From positions 35,141,226 through 35,205,225 of the forward strand of contig NC_134276.1 in NCBI RefSeq assembly GCF_949628215.1: a DNA stretch of 64,000 nucleotides, given 5' to 3'. Source of the DNA: Phalacrocorax aristotelis. Its lineage: Eukaryota > Chordata > Aves > Suliformes > Phalacrocoracidae. The notes under the pieces were generated by a model. That model was not told the DNA's origin. It was given only the letters and a program-made list of their open reading frames with translations, and did not search any database. Below, piece after piece: positions 36,901 through 46,968 of this stretch; the stretch's first letter is position 1; the number at the start of each line of letters is the position of its first letter. The translations under genes were made by a program, and so were the position numbers.

Positions 36901-38497
36901 AAAATGGCTTCGTAGCTGATATGTGGAAAATAGAGCTGTTCTGGTTCAGCCTGAAGTCATATTCCCTTTAGAGTTGCCTCACAGGAAAACTCAGAGTAAT
37001 ATCTGCCTACATTTCCTAGGCTGTGATTGTTACTGTCTGCAGATTTCTTTGAGGGCCTGAGGTGGAAGGCACCATGCGGCTGTGACGGTCTTTTGTAAAG
37101 CTGTGGTTCTGACAGCAGAATGCTAATCTGAAATGTGATTCTGGAATGACTGCTGCTGCTGCTCTTCCTTACCCTCCACAGTGAAATACACAGAAATCAG
37201 ATGTTCAGCTTCCTTTTTTCCCCATCTTCCATGCTCTCAGTTCCACTGAGGGAGAAAATAACCTAAAATGCTTCTGAAACTGTATTTTCCAAGGGATTTC
37301 CTAGTGCATCAGGCTGGCGTGCTTCAAATGGATAGAAAGAGAAATGTGTCCCTTGTCTGGAACAGCACAGTGAGCACTTACAGTTTCTGTGAATCAATCC
37401 TGACTAAGGACAGATGTCCCTAACTTTTCTCCACCCCCCTGGCCCCCCAGATAGCTGTAATAATAGGTACTTTTTAATTATTATTATTTTTACTAACTTT
37501 CTGAGTCAACTAGGAACACTTAGTGCCATCCAGTTGCTGACCTTGGCCCAAAATGTGCCTTTCACACATGAAGCTATAAATTTATGTCTGTGCTTTGCCA
37601 CAAAGCTGATCCCTAGTAAGCACACTCTAGAGGCTACAGTATGCAGATCTTCTCTCCTAATAATGACATTTGGAAAAACCTGTTTTTTTCTCTTTATTTG
37701 CAGGTAGCTGCACTCACCGTGGACTGCTGAATGTTAGCCAGCCCTACATTGTAAAGCTGAACTGGAGAGGATTTTCCTACCAATACGGTTCCTGGGGTAG
37801 AGATTACTCTCCCTCTGACCCAGAGAAGGAAGTCTATTGGGTTGCACCATTGAACACAGATGGGAGATACTTGGAATACTACAGAATTTATAGTTCCTTT
37901 GATAATTTGTTGCTGTTTAAACCCATGTATGAAAGTAGAATATCATATGGGCAAGGAAGTGGTGTTGCCCTTTATAAAAATTATATGTACTATCATGCTT
38001 ATAGTTCAAGAAATATGGTGAAGCATGATTTGAAAACAAACACCATGGTTTTGAGGAAGGAGCTTCCAGGTGCTGCTATCAATAACCGTTTCTCTTATGC
38101 TGGTGTATCATGGCAAGACATGGATTTTGCTGTGGATGAAAGTGGGTTATGGGTAATATATTCAACAGAACAGAGCATGGGCAACATTGTGATTAGCAAA
38201 ATCAATGAGACCACACTTGATGTGCTAAATACTTGGCAGACAAGACAGTACAAGCCATCTGTTTCCAATGCTTTCATGTTATGTGGTGTTCTGTATGCCA
38301 CAAGGCCAATGAATACTAGAAAAGAGGAAATCTTCTACATGTATGACACCAGTACTGGCCAAGAAGCTCGTGTTAGTGTCGTTCTGGATAAAAAGTTAGA
38401 CACAATCCAGAGTATAAATTATAACCCCACAGATCAGAAACTGTACATTTACAATGATGGTTACCTTCTAAGATATGATGTGACCTTTCAGCTTTAG
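15850..38497 (+). CDS. OLFM4: olfactomedin 4, five-exon gene (joined 15850-15930, 21758-21910, 27980-28192, 29126-29279, 37704-38497)
   Basis: OLFM4 is a secreted, disulfide-linked multimeric glycoprotein of mucosal epithelium and myeloid cells, tied to innate immunity and, in mammals, an intestinal crypt stem-cell marker. The joined exons total 1395 nt: 464 residues plus TAG, with no internal stop. Residues 1-20 form a signal peptide. Residues 28-78 hold Cys42-x-Cys44. Residues 79-190 are heptad-rich coiled coil, with Cys185 in KECEESK. Residues 202-464 are the olfactomedin domain, with the Cys203/Cys394 pair expected to form its disulfide. Six N-glycosylation sequons occur at N31, N95, N152, N190, N210 and N368. 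Motifs such as [45 protein letters not shown] and [13 protein letters not shown] match OLFM4 rather than other olfactomedins. Where myocilin has a calcium-binding Asp (IDYNP), this protein has INYNP, as I recall for human OLFM4. It is about 46 residues shorter than human (about 510), mainly in exon 1. Intron phases are 0,0,0,1. Confidence 0.95.
15931..21757 (+). other. OLFM4: OLFM4 intron 1
   Basis: The intron is about 5.8 kb, bounded by GTAAGA and TTGTCATTGCAG. It holds a moderately GC-rich block at about 17.0-17.9 kb with several overlapping open frames but no domain I recognise, and an AT-rich TATA-type repeat near 20.1 kb. A minus-strand frame at 18878-19183 is discussed as a finding. No further exon is supported. 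Confidence 0.85.
20025..20145. repeat. AT-rich TATAC/GTATA palindromic simple sequence
   Basis: The segment is made of repeated ATAC/GTAT/TATA steps with local self-complementary pieces such as ATAGTATATACTAT and TATACGTATA. It is a likely length-variable microsatellite-like tract within intron 1, able to form small cruciforms. Confidence 0.65.
21758..21910 (+). CDS. OLFM4: OLFM4 coding exon 2
   Basis: The exon encodes 51 residues starting [20 protein letters not shown] and ending [10 protein letters not shown]. The acceptor is ATTGCAG|CTC and the donor AAA|GTAAGG, both phase 0. It carries the NVS glycosylation sequon and the Cys-x-Cys motif that in the family takes part in interchain disulfides. 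It closely matches the equivalent human block (LFSNFTGSVDDRGTCQCSV as I recall). Confidence 0.95.
22380..22395. repeat. poly-A run
   Basis: An uninterrupted run of about 16 A is followed by TTAAAAAATG. There is no recognisable retroposed sequence immediately upstream, so I call it simple low-complexity DNA. Confidence 0.7.
24125..24182. repeat. remnant of old amniote repeat
   Basis: 'gaagctcatgggagctttt', 'cctgggtaagagctgcag' and 'gattggaccct' follow the order of a common turtle/crocodile/bird ancient repeat with a GAAGTCAATGGGAGTTTTGC core. It is short and diverged. The call comes from pattern memory. Confidence 0.4.
25872..25985. repeat. compound trinucleotide microsatellite (ATT/GTT/ACT)
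   Basis: ATAATTATAATTATAATAAC steps lead into (GTT)7-8, then CGTTATTGTTATCGTTATTG, then (ACT)5 and ATT units. The compound structure suggests repeated slippage, so the tract is probably polymorphic within the species. Confidence 0.9.
27980..28192 (+). CDS. OLFM4: OLFM4 coding exon 3 (coiled coil)
   Basis: The exon encodes 71 residues from [20 protein letters not shown] to [11 protein letters not shown]. The acceptor is CTTCAAG|GTT and the donor GAG|GTATTG, both phase 0. The heptad pattern of Ile/Leu/Val with charged residues, plus [20 protein letters not shown], matches the OLFM4 coiled coil that mediates oligomer formation. One NLT sequon lies near its start. Confidence 0.95.
28193..29125 (+). 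other. OLFM4: OLFM4 intron 3
   Basis: At about 0.93 kb this is the shortest intron, AT-rich, bounded by GTATTG and a TTTTTCTTTTTCTAG acceptor. Nothing else is recognisable inside. Confidence 0.92.
29126..29279 (+). CDS. OLFM4: OLFM4 coding exon 4 (end of coiled coil and linker)
   Basis: The exon encodes 51 residues plus the first base of a Gly codon: [38 protein letters not shown], then [13 protein letters not shown]. The donor is GCAG|GTAAAC, phase 1. It finishes the coiled coil and leads by a Pro-containing linker into the olfactomedin domain. The Cys in KECEESK is conserved in the family as I recall it. NLT and NQT sequons are present. Confidence 0.95.
29810..29880. repeat. remnant of old amniote repeat
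   Basis: 'gggggaaattctggtctcag', 'gcaaataagtgggagctttt' and 'ccctgattccagcagaac' resemble the AAATTCTGGTCTCA / GTGGGAGTTTTGCC / TGACTTCAATGGGACC-type ancient repeat. It is diverged and was recognised by eye only. Confidence 0.4.
31180..31250. repeat. remnant of old palindromic amniote repeat
   Basis: 'gataactccattgacttcc', 'agagaattaccaccactg' and 'acatcagctgaggac' fit the ACTCCATTGACTTCAATGGAGTTAC-type core plus the CATCAGCTGAGGATCTGG-type end of a dispersed amniote repeat. This is the clearest member of that group in the window. Confidence 0.5.
33001..33690 (-). mobile_element. CR1 LINE, 5'-truncated, in OLFM4 intron 4
   Basis: The element is reversed: its 3' end AATCATAGAATCATTGAGG lies at the left. 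Read on the minus strand, it encodes the C-terminal end of CR1 ORF2, with blocks [51 protein letters not shown] and, after a frameshift, [19 protein letters not shown] and [19 protein letters not shown]. It is truncated at about 33690 and inactive. The first of these frames runs on into unrelated flanking DNA to 34017. Confidence 0.95.
34641..34901. repeat. long imperfect palindrome (inverted repeat, ~130-bp arms)
   Basis: The left arm (34641-34768) and right arm (34770-34901) are reverse complements around a centre near 34769-34771. Matching blocks read outward to inward: CCTC..AATTTTT.ATGTCATTAA, then 17/17 identical TTTATTTTAATAATTCA (34686-34702 against 34841-34857), then 16/16 GTTTCATAAATAAAAA, then CAGCA.AGAGA, then 11/11 AGAAATAATAA beside the centre. 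I estimate about 80% arm identity by eye, with one 4-nt gap. No open frame fits. It may be an ancient palindromic DNA-transposon derivative or a conserved hairpin element of the Eulor/UCON type. It lies in intron 4. Confidence 0.85.
35345..35412. repeat. remnant of old palindromic amniote repeat
   Basis: 'ggtaaagcacttaagtgcat' followed by GCTTAAATGCTCATCTGCTC and TGAGTCAGG resembles the CAAAGCACTTAAGCA / TGCTTAAGTGCTTTGCTGAATC palindromic repeat of reptile and bird genomes, the same family suspected at 4165-4262. Confidence 0.45.
36540..36660 (+). repeat. MIR-like SINE remnant
   Basis: The blocks are 'gtctagtagctaaagcacc', 'gggaaacattggagtacc' and 'gtgccagtcacttgacatct', then CTGTCTCCATCACCTGAGG. 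Their order is that of a MIR-type SINE (tRNA-like head, then the CAAGTCACTTAACCTCTCTG core). Diverged; confirm by profile search. Confidence 0.5.
37704..38497 (+). CDS. OLFM4: OLFM4 coding exon 5 (olfactomedin domain)
   Basis: The last coding exon completes the split Gly codon and encodes 263 residues, the entire olfactomedin domain, ending [11 protein letters not shown]. The domain is a five-bladed beta-propeller in solved family members. The two Cys (SCTHRG and MLCGVLY) are spaced as in the family. It has family motifs [70 protein letters not shown], and two sequons (NVS, NET). The C-terminus stops slightly earlier than the human protein as I recall it. A long exon carrying the whole domain is typical of this gene. 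Confidence 0.97.
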
Positions 38498-38960
38498 CAT
38501 CCCAGTGACATCAGCATACTATAAAACTGGCAGCAACTAAAACGAGATCTGATAGCCTTTAGACAATGCTGTTGCCAGTTTAGAGTTCATTTAGTCTGAT
38601 GTACTGTATCTGTGGGTGTTATATGTATTATTTATACTCTTTAAAGGAATTGCCCACTCTGGTCAGTAGAATTGCTGGCAGCAGTGTTTGGCAGTACTGG
38701 GTTCTTTAGGTTTTGATTGGTGTTTATTGGTGCTCGGTGCTTTACAACTGTCCTGCCTCTATGCTTTTTACTTACAGAAATTGATGGGCACAGCCTATCT
38801 ACTGACCAAGAAGCTAATTACCCACTCATATGCATTTGTCAGTGTAACAAAGGCAAAGCACCCAGAAACTGAGAAGGCATTTCCACTGATCTTCATCAGT
38901 GTGAACTGTGGCCTCGGCGAAATTAATTGAAGTATTAAAATAGTATAGGAAGTAGACTTG
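38498..38960 (+). other. OLFM4: probable OLFM4 3'UTR
   Basis: Non-coding sequence follows the TAG. The nearest polyadenylation-type hexamer is ATTAAA at 38934-38939, giving a 3'UTR of about 460 nt. An AATAAA at 39883-39888 would allow a longer form of about 1.4 kb. One ATTTA element (near 38630) is present. The true end needs RNA data. Confidence 0.5.
38934..38939 (+). promoter_or_regulatory. candidate OLFM4 polyadenylation signal (ATTAAA)
   Basis: ATTAAA is the commonest variant of the signal and is the first such hexamer after the stop codon. The downstream GT-rich element is weak (ACTTGGTCAG), so use is uncertain. Confidence 0.4.
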
Positions 38961-39882
38961 GTCAGAAGACAGCAACCCATTTGTTAGGTGGAAGCAGTAA
39001 TATCTGGCTCAAGGCTTCAGGAGAAGCTAGAAATGCACGTTGTTGTTTGAAGACCTACCACAGGGAGGGAAGAGAAGGCATTCGTGCAGGGACAGAGCTC
39101 ACTGCCCTTGCCATCACTGATGTAGTGGGACAGCTGCCCCTGGGTGCCCACCTATAGCCACCTCCTCAGCCCTCTCCCAAGCTGCCATAGCACCAGGCTG
39201 GCTTCTCGGACTGGCTGTGGGAGCAAAACTGGCAGCAGGGCTTTCATCAACTTTCCCTCTGTATCACACTTCTGGCCTTAGCAGTTCCTAAACCTGCCTT
39301 ACAAATGGTGTTACTGTAATCAAGCCATGTTTTGTGGTCACCATGGCTCCATTTTCCTAGCAGTACAGTGCAAGAAACACCCTTTTCCTTTCCTTTATGC
39401 TCTTGTAAGCTGATGTAAATTCTCCCATTGTCTTTATTGGGCACAAGTAGCTCTTAGGAGAATATCAGTATATCATGCATTACCATAGAATGACAGCTGT
39501 GTTATTTAATGTGCTTCTATTCAACATTTTTGCCATTCCATAATTTGATTCCTGGGAGCCTTGTTAGCGTAGGGTCCAGTTTGTTCTCTGGGTAATTCTG
39601 TCTCATAGCAAGGTAAAGGGTCTTGTGGAAAACAAGTGTGGTCAAACTAGTTGGATATATGCGGGGTTTTTTAACAGGCATTGTGTAATAGTTTCTGAGT
39701 GTATGCACTCTATCAATGTCTTACCTTCATGTCAGAAATCAGGCTGAAATACTGAAATTCAGAGCTATACAATGATGAAGAAAGCAGTTCATATAGTTAA
39801 TTTTAATCTGTTACTTATGCAAGCATGTCTGTGTCCTCTGATAATCAAAATCAATACATATGCAAATGATTGCTTTTGTTTT

Positions 39883-39888
39883 AATAAA
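39883..39888 (+). promoter_or_regulatory. candidate distal polyadenylation signal (AATAAA)
   Basis: This is the first canonical AATAAA downstream of OLFM4 (TTTTAATAAAAACAATATTT). It lies in AT-rich DNA where the hexamer is expected often by chance. Confidence 0.3.
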
Positions 39889-40929
39889 AACAATATTTCA
39901 AAGAATCTCAGCTGTGCCATAGAGCCATGTAAAGCTGCTCGTGACAAGTAGATAACTTCTGGGATGCAACAGGAAACCAGGGCACCAAATGTTTGAAACA
40001 GGATCATTGCACTCACTTGGGTTCCGTGTGCTTAAATAGTTCTGGGAACAACACAAAGGTGTGAATCAGTATGTCATCAAGTACATAAGAGGAGCGTTAT
40101 TTCTCCACACAAAAATATGTTAGCTGGTTAGGGTAACATTTCTCCACCAAGCGGAGATGTTACTTGAGACATCGGAGGCTGATGATATTTTGAAGCCAGG
40201 TGCTGTCACTTATCAGGTATCAGCATCTGTTTCTTGCAAACCTGTGAAATGAATTTGAAAGCCATGGAGGCATTGGTACAGTAATCTGATCAGTCAGCAC
40301 AGGCAGGGCTGCTGTGTGGATAATCTGTAACAGTCCAAGTAAGGATTTGGCTGAGAAAGGAAGAAGAAAATACCCCCCAAAATATATTTTTCATCTATGT
40401 TTGTGTGTGTGTCACAGAAGGTGAGCGACTCTCCACTTACTACCAAGAAATACCATCAGCATGGGCCTTGAAGCCCCTCAGCTCACCACTGATTAGAGAG
40501 GGAGCTGATGTTAGCATGTAAGTGATGAATTCTGGCAAACTGTCTGTGAATCTCAAGTCCTTCCTGGGGACAGGTCCTTGTGGTCTAGCCTTCTCTCCTT
40601 TGGAAACAGCAGTTGGCCTGGACTGGAGCTTCCACGGTGGTGGTGGAGGTGGGGATGCTGTGGCTGCCCACCACGCTGTAGCTGGACCTCACTGAGGTGG
40701 CCCAGAGGTGGGAAGATAAAGCATGTCCTCAGGGTGCCACACAATGTTGCTGCAGAGAAGATAAAATGTAGTTGGGTTAGACCCCAGTAGCTTAGTACCA
40801 GAAGAAAAGCAGAAACATCCTTGCACTTATAATGCCTTTAAATATCTTGTGTGGAGGGTCTGGGTCAGGATGTTTCAGTCCTGGCAAGGTTGAGCTTGTC
40901 CTTTAATTTTTGTCCTGTGCTAATATTTC

Positions 40930-41310
40930 TCAGGCATCTGGTGCCAGGGTGCAGAGGGGGTTCCCTGAGGTCATGGCAGGACCTGGCAGACAGGGCCTAT
41001 CCCACCACCCCAGCCAGGAGCAGAGCAGCCGAGGGGCACCGGGGCAGCCCTGGCTCTGGGCATTGGGCACCTCCCCATTGGGACAGGGACAGGCTGAGGC
41101 CAGGCTGGGGCACGGGCCCACGGGTGGGTCTTATTCAGTGGGACCAGTGGCCGGGCTGTTGGGAGCTGCCTGTGTCTTCACTGGGGCAGGGGCTGATGGC
41201 CCTGAGGGACTGACATGGGGTCCTGGGCAGGGTTGAGGGGAGACCCAGAGGTGTGGGCAGGGGGGAAAATGAGGTACGTAAGTGCCCCTGGGGCCCTGGC
41301 AGATGGCAGT
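40930..41310. other. GC-rich, CpG-poor island with a G-quadruplex motif
   Basis: About 380 bp is markedly richer in G and C than its AT-rich surroundings, with many GGG and CCC runs but few CG dinucleotides, so it is not a typical CpG island. At 41217-41240 the + strand reads four G-runs separated by TCCT, CA and TTGA, a canonical G-quadruplex motif. Overlapping frames exist but show no domain. It may be an unrecognised GC-rich repeat or a product of local gene conversion. Confidence 0.6.
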
Positions 41311-42289
41311 GCTTCTGTTAACGTTGTAAGAGGCTTTGCAGAGTTGTAGAAAGACGGTTGTCCTTTTAAAACCAGAAAAATAAAGGCACGAAATGGCTAT
41401 ATTTCAGCTATTGGCCTATTGATTTGGCATCTCCCCGTGGAGGTTTTGGGGTATATAAACAATATTGAACATAAATAGTACCTGTCGCACAGAGCCCGGA
41501 GGAGAGGACATCTGTCTGCATGGTGACACAGGGAACTGCAGTACAGGGACTTTGATGCAATTTCGCTGATGAGTGGTGTTCACACCATCTAACTCAAGGC
41601 ACATGGGGTGGGAGACTCAGCTCTGATCCTTGCAATGATTGCATGCAGGGAGAGAGGGACCGTCTGCAAAGGAGCACTTCAAGAAGAGGGACTAATACAT
41701 CTTTTTACTTCTTCCCTTAGACTTGTCCTTTCAAGCCTTGGATGAAGGTGGTTCAGTAGTGCTATCTGTTGAAAATAAAGTGTGTTCTTGAGCTGGCCAT
41801 GGCACACAACTTGGGCAGGCTTTACTTGTCCCTCTTGTCCCCTCCTCTGTAGCTGGTGCTACCTCTCTTTTGTTTGGGGGGTGTTTCCTCCTATTCTTCC
41901 TCCTTGGACATGAATAAGGTCTCACCCCCATGCTTCCCACCATGGGCTCTTACTAGTTCAGTGGATCCACACCATTTCTTGATGTGGCTTTTGCCTGCAG
42001 TGACATAAGTTTCACTTTGACCCTTTTCACCCAGATTTTCCTGACACTCATTGACCTTGTTTCACCTAGGTCTGTTCAAAGTGCAGTGACAAATTCATCC
42101 TCTCTTGCCTTTTGTGGTTGTCCTTGGTCCCACCCTCTCTTTAACAAGTTAGATACAAGTTCTTTATTCTTTTGTCTAGAACTTTCACATCCTTCTCTCT
42201 CAGCAACTGTGTTACCTGAGCCTCCCTGCTTTGCTGCTTAATGATGCCATCCTCCCGTTCCCTTGTCACACACCCTTCACTTTATCCCA

Positions 42290-42690
42290 CACTGACACTT
42301 TTCTCTGGGATGCCTTCTCCAAACTGCTCTATCGGCTTCCCTGGGCTCCTCCAAATTTCTCATTAATTCCTCTGTAAAGCTCCTGATAAATTGCCAACTG
42401 ACTACAGCTAACTTGTTGCCTTCAGTAGGCAACGGGTATTTATTTGCATCATGTATTCAATTAGCTGGCACATGAAAGCATAAAGCTGGCATATATAAAC
42501 TCTCTTATTCATTCCCATATGTCACTCCCTGACTCTCTGTTACATTCACTTGTTGTATCTTGTCTTAAATGGAGATTGTACGTTCCTCAAGGGAAATACC
42601 TGTCTTTTAGTTTGGGGTAGTACAGCATCTAGCACAACGGGCTGCTACCTTCCTTCTCCGTCCTAGGTACTTCTAAGCGACAAACAATAA
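42290..42690 (+). mobile_element. L2-like LINE 3'-end remnant
   Basis: 'gggatgccttctccaaactg', 'tcattaattcctctgtaaag', then 'agattgtacgttcctcaagg', 'gaaatacctgtctttta' and 'tacagcatctagcacaacgg' follow the order of the L2/MIR shared 3' end (AGATTGTAAGCTCCTTGAGG, GGCAGGGACCTGTCT, TAGCACA). Strongly diverged and non-coding; the left limit is uncertain. Confidence 0.5.
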
Positions 42691-43734
42691 AGAGCAGCAA
42701 AAGCTGGCCAGGGACTGTTGCATGCATCTGTGTTTTTGTCTGAATTTTCATGCATGCTGCTACGTGTGCTGCATATAAATTGGCTTTGAAAAGTAAGCAA
42801 ACAATATGCTTCCAGACAACTGTGTAAACATTCTGTTGGAAACTGTTTCAGTAGCTATGTGCATATAATGTAGCTACAATGCATCCCTAAATTTGTACCA
42901 TGTGGGGTAGGATCACTTTTCATCCTGTAAATATTTGATTTCTTCCCTTTCTTCCTTTGCGTTTTTGTAACTGCACAACAGTTGCTCTCTGAAAGCCAGA
43001 GACCAATGGCACAAGTGTGCACCACACACAGAGCCTGCAGCCATGATCTTTTTCATACTGCCAAACAACCTGTGGTTTTGCAGGACTAGGAGGTCTCCTT
43101 CTAATAGGACAAAATGCTCTCTTTGTAGCTGAGCTGGGTTTGGAGAGATGAGAAGTAAGGAGTTGCAACATTTTGGTTTGTTAAAGAGAGCACGTGTGAG
43201 GGTGAATGTGTATGTCTAGCAGGAATCCTATCTTCCCCTCCGCTTGCTGGGTTGCTGCCAGTTTGCAAGCTGTTAGCCACATTCAGGGAAGCAAATTAAG
43301 TGAGGGAAGCTGCATGGGCAGCCATTCTTTCAAGTCTTCAGGGAATGGCTCCTGCCACTGGCCTACATTGTCCAGACCAGTTGGGCTGTACTTGGCCTTG
43401 GGCCATGGGTGAGGGAAAAATCTGGCTTTAAACCATTGCTTCTCCTCAGCAATGAGGCTGAGGTGGCCTGATCCCCAACGCAGCAGCTCCCGAACTTCTT
43501 TGTTTCCTGCCTGCTACATGTGATTCCTAGGGAGTAGTGGGGCACAGCTATATCCCACATATGCCTCCCTGTCTTTAGTACATGTATTATGCTGGAGAGG
43601 GAAAGAGATGGACAATACTGCTGTACAGCTAGTGGATCCACTGATGGCAGAAGGTGTCACTGGAAGAAGATATCTGAGTCCGCTGCTTTTGGCTGGGGCT
43701 GTGCAGAAGAGTGGCAGAATCCTAGGCAGAGATC

Positions 43735-43930
43735 CCAGGAGATCTCCTTGTCCACCCCTCTGCTTGAAGGCAGGATCACATATGTCTGAGCTACCCTTGA
43801 CAGCTGTTTGTGTAATCTGTTCTTTAAAACCTCTAATGATAGAGATTTCCCTAGGTGGCCTCTTTGGGCACTTAACTACCCTCAAAACTAGGAAATTTTT
43901 CATAAACCTTCTTTGCTGCAAATTAAGTGG
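43735..43930 (-). mobile_element. old CR1 (L3-like) LINE remnant
   Basis: In reverse orientation the blocks 'ttgtccacccctctgcttga', 'ttaaaacctctaatgataga', 'gatttccctaggtggcc', 'cacttaactaccctcaaaac' and 'taggaaatttttcataaacc' follow the CR1 3' region (AAACCTCTAATGATGGAGAT, TTCCTAATATCCAACC). It is much more diverged than the CR1 copies at 47.0 and 58.7 kb, so it belongs to an older wave. Confidence 0.65.
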
Positions 43931-43959
43931 ATTTAAGAAGATAAGCATAACTGTGTTGC

Positions 43960-44110
43960 TGAGACCAAAGGCTCAGCTGTCCCAGCGTCCTGTAACAGTA
44001 GCCAATAGCAGAGGCTTCAGAAAAGTGTATAGGAACAGGGGAAGAATGCAGTGATAATCCTACCACTGGACTTACTTAGCCTCAGATTTGGGAATGTTTT
44101 CTTGGTCTGT
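43960..44110 (+). repeat. old interspersed repeat remnant
   Basis: 'gaccaaaggctcagctgtcc', 'cagcgtcctgtaacagtag', 'ccaatagcagaggcttcag' and 'aaaagtgtataggaacaggg' resemble a dispersed sauropsid repeat (GACCAAAGGTCCATCTAGCC, AGTATCCTGTCTC, GGCCAATAGCAGATGCTTCA). Family name unknown to me; identified from pattern memory. Confidence 0.45.
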
Positions 44111-46968
44111 CTGCAACAGATTCAATGCGCAGTTAGCTCTCATCTGTGTAAGAACCATTCATGTAGTGGAAAATGCTTTTCATATATTTACGATGTCTTC
44201 TCTTTCCTAGATAAGGAAAGCCCAGTTTCCCACCCATTCCTCCTAGATCATGTTTTCTAAACCTTGCAAAATTTATGTTGATCTCTCCTTTCATTTGACC
44301 TACAACTCTTCATCATCATTGAGCAAAATGGACGGTTGCCTCTAAATCTCATGTATAATACTGTGAACTGGCACCATCTTTTGTATTGCTGATGGGTTTG
44401 GGCCCTGTCTGGTTTGAAAGGAAAGCACTAAGAGAAGAAACAAAAAGGAGGCTAACACCCTAGCCCAAGAAACTTCCCTGAACATGGACAGTCCCAAGGT
44501 CTGCCTCCTGAACCTATATTCAGGAATGGTGTACGTGGGGTGTACAAAAGCTGTCTAAACTGTAGGAGCCACCCTGAAACTCTTTCATCAGAGAGGCTCA
44601 GAAGAACTGGGCTGTCGTTATTCCTCAGGCTCCAGGGATATTGTGTTCATGCTTGCATGATAAAACAGTTTGCAGAAGAAGGATGGAGAATTTGCACCCA
44701 AACCCGACACCCCAGCCCCTGTATGGTGCTGTAATGAGAGTTGAGGGTTATGTGGCTTTGTACGCAGTTTGGCTCTGACTCCTAGTGTTGCAATGGCAAC
44801 TAACTAGGAGATTTCAGTCTTTGGCATTTCCTTCTGGCTGGCTCAGTGTGTTGGTTGTTCTGCATCCTCCTCTTAGAAGCTCAGGTCTCTCACCAGATTG
44901 CACACGGAACCGAGGATACGTCTGTGCTCTGTGGTGAAATTCCTTACAGTGACACTTAAGTGCTGGCCCTAAGCCTAGGTGATAGAAAGCTGCCAGTGCC
45001 TCTTGGACCAAGGGCAGAAGTTTCTTTGCCGTCTTTCATTTGGCAGTATAGACAGCTTCTTTAAGCTGAAAAACAAGATAGCTGTTTTAGCATGATGCTA
45101 ACATGAGCACTTGGCTAGCAGGCTATGTTAATGTGACTAACTTACTTCCAGAGCACAAGCACTGTGCCACAGAAATGATCCAGCTTGTTTGGAAATACCT
45201 GACAAGCCCCTCTGTGCAGTGTGGTGTCAGGACGTCAACAGGCACTTTCCTCAGTGGTGGGCACTCTGCAGCTGGGTGTGAGAATGCTTTTTGTGGCTCT
45301 ACCTAGGGAGCCATAGCTTTGTTAATCTACTGGGTTATTGGCTAATTTTATGTGCATCTGTGTGACTCAATTAATTAGCTCCTGATCTGTAATCAGGGTG
45401 GGCCAAAGAAGGCTCTGGAAAGACTGAGATGATGGAGAATTGCTGCCACTGCTTGTGCAATGGAAGATCAGTGTTTGAAAGACTGGCATAAGAGAAGTAA
45501 GATTCTTGATATTTATGTGGGAAGCACATACATAAGCCTTGCAAATCATTTCCATCTGTATTATGAACAGACCCCAGAGCATTAACCTGTTCTATTAGTT
45601 GCCTGTGCTGGAAATACTGTTTATGTTAGCAAAGCTGAGGTACAAATCCTTCTTATGCATAATGCAGGACATTTTATACCTTTGACAGGAAAGCAATTTG
45701 AAATATTTTGAATGGAAACATTCTCTGCTGAATCATTTTATTGTGATGAAAAATACCCCCAAGAAACAGTGACGTTAAAGATGCTGGGACTTTGGAACTC
45801 AGGAAAGTTTGGAGTGATCAAATGCACCATGTTTTAATATTTTCTACACCTCCTTTTTTGGTGTGTTTTAAAGGGGAAAGAAATTATCTTGGCTTTATAA
45901 ATGGGAATAATAATGGTTAGCTCTTTGCATAGTGTCTTTTATCTGTGGACCACAGTCTTCCACTAACAGTAATTTAGCATGGAAACCTCAATGTGAAGCA
46001 GAGAAAGATATAATAATACTCTTCATATTTATGCTAAATTCCATGCCTTTATAAATGGGGAAAGAAAAAAAAGTCAGCTGGAAGTTGTGAAAGATCTCTA
46101 TATCTGCAAAGCATTCCTTTTATAGCTTCCCTCCCCTTGAGGAATGTGTAGCTTTGCAGAATGGGGGACAGTCAGGTTTCTGCAGGTCAGACAAAGTGCG
46201 TACGTCTGGGCTTTCGTCTCTGTGTTGACTACTGGGGTCTTCTCCCTTCGAGCAGCCAGACTCCCACAGACACTTTGAGGTACAATGTGTGCAGCTGCAC
46301 TCTATGCCCTGCCGTGCAGGACAGGAACCGGGAAGGGAGCTGGTACTGCTTCTGGCATTGTCAGCTCCTGCAGGGATTTCTTAGTGCAAATCTTTGGGAA
46401 CCGGATTATGTTTTGGAAGTGATTCTTTGATGTCTTCTTATTGAGGGCCTGGGGGCTTTAACTGTGTGTCTGTTCTCTGTGGGAGATGGGAAGTATTTTC
46501 TCTTTTCCCTAGCTCAGATTAATTTCTGCTTTTCCCTTCGTATTGGCAGTGAGAGGAGTGGCCCAGAGAGATTCAGAGGTGTGTCTGCAGGCACAGAATC
46601 GGGCTCAAGGAGGATAGCAATTATTTTTCTTATTCTGATCTTCTGGAGTGATGTCCAGAATCTGGGGTGATGGTCACAGCATAAGAACCTCAAGACACAA
46701 GAATTATCTGTTGATTTTTAGTGATTAATGTTAACTCTTCATGTTTCCATATGGAGAAACATGAACAAAGAACTACTTTCTGTTGCAAAGCAGCTTTCCT
46801 AAAAGCATTTTAATATAGTTAGATCCATAAATCGATGGCTTTTTAAGTGCAGCTATTCACCTCCTGGAAATGGAATTGTGGATTCATAAGCAGATCACAA
46901 AAAAACATCTTTGCAACCCACAGAACAATAACTGTCACTGTCTATGCTGTAAGGGAAATAGGTCTGAG

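Larger units (their letters stand above)
29280..37703 (+). other. OLFM4: OLFM4 intron 4
   Basis: The intron is about 8.4 kb, bounded by GTAAAC and CTCTTTATTTGCAG. It contains a 5'-truncated CR1 LINE (33.0-33.7 kb), a long imperfect palindrome (34.64-34.90 kb) and several ancient repeat remnants. No additional exon is supported. Confidence 0.9.
38961..46968. other. downstream intergenic region, proximal part
   Basis: No coding exon is supported. It contains a canonical AATAAA at 39883 (possible distal OLFM4 polyadenylation), a GC-rich CpG-poor island at 40.93-41.31 kb and decayed L2-like and CR1-like pieces at 42.3-44.1 kb. The remainder appears unique. Open frames of up to about 148 codons at 43.5-44.05 kb overlap the CR1-like remnant. 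Confidence 0.75.
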
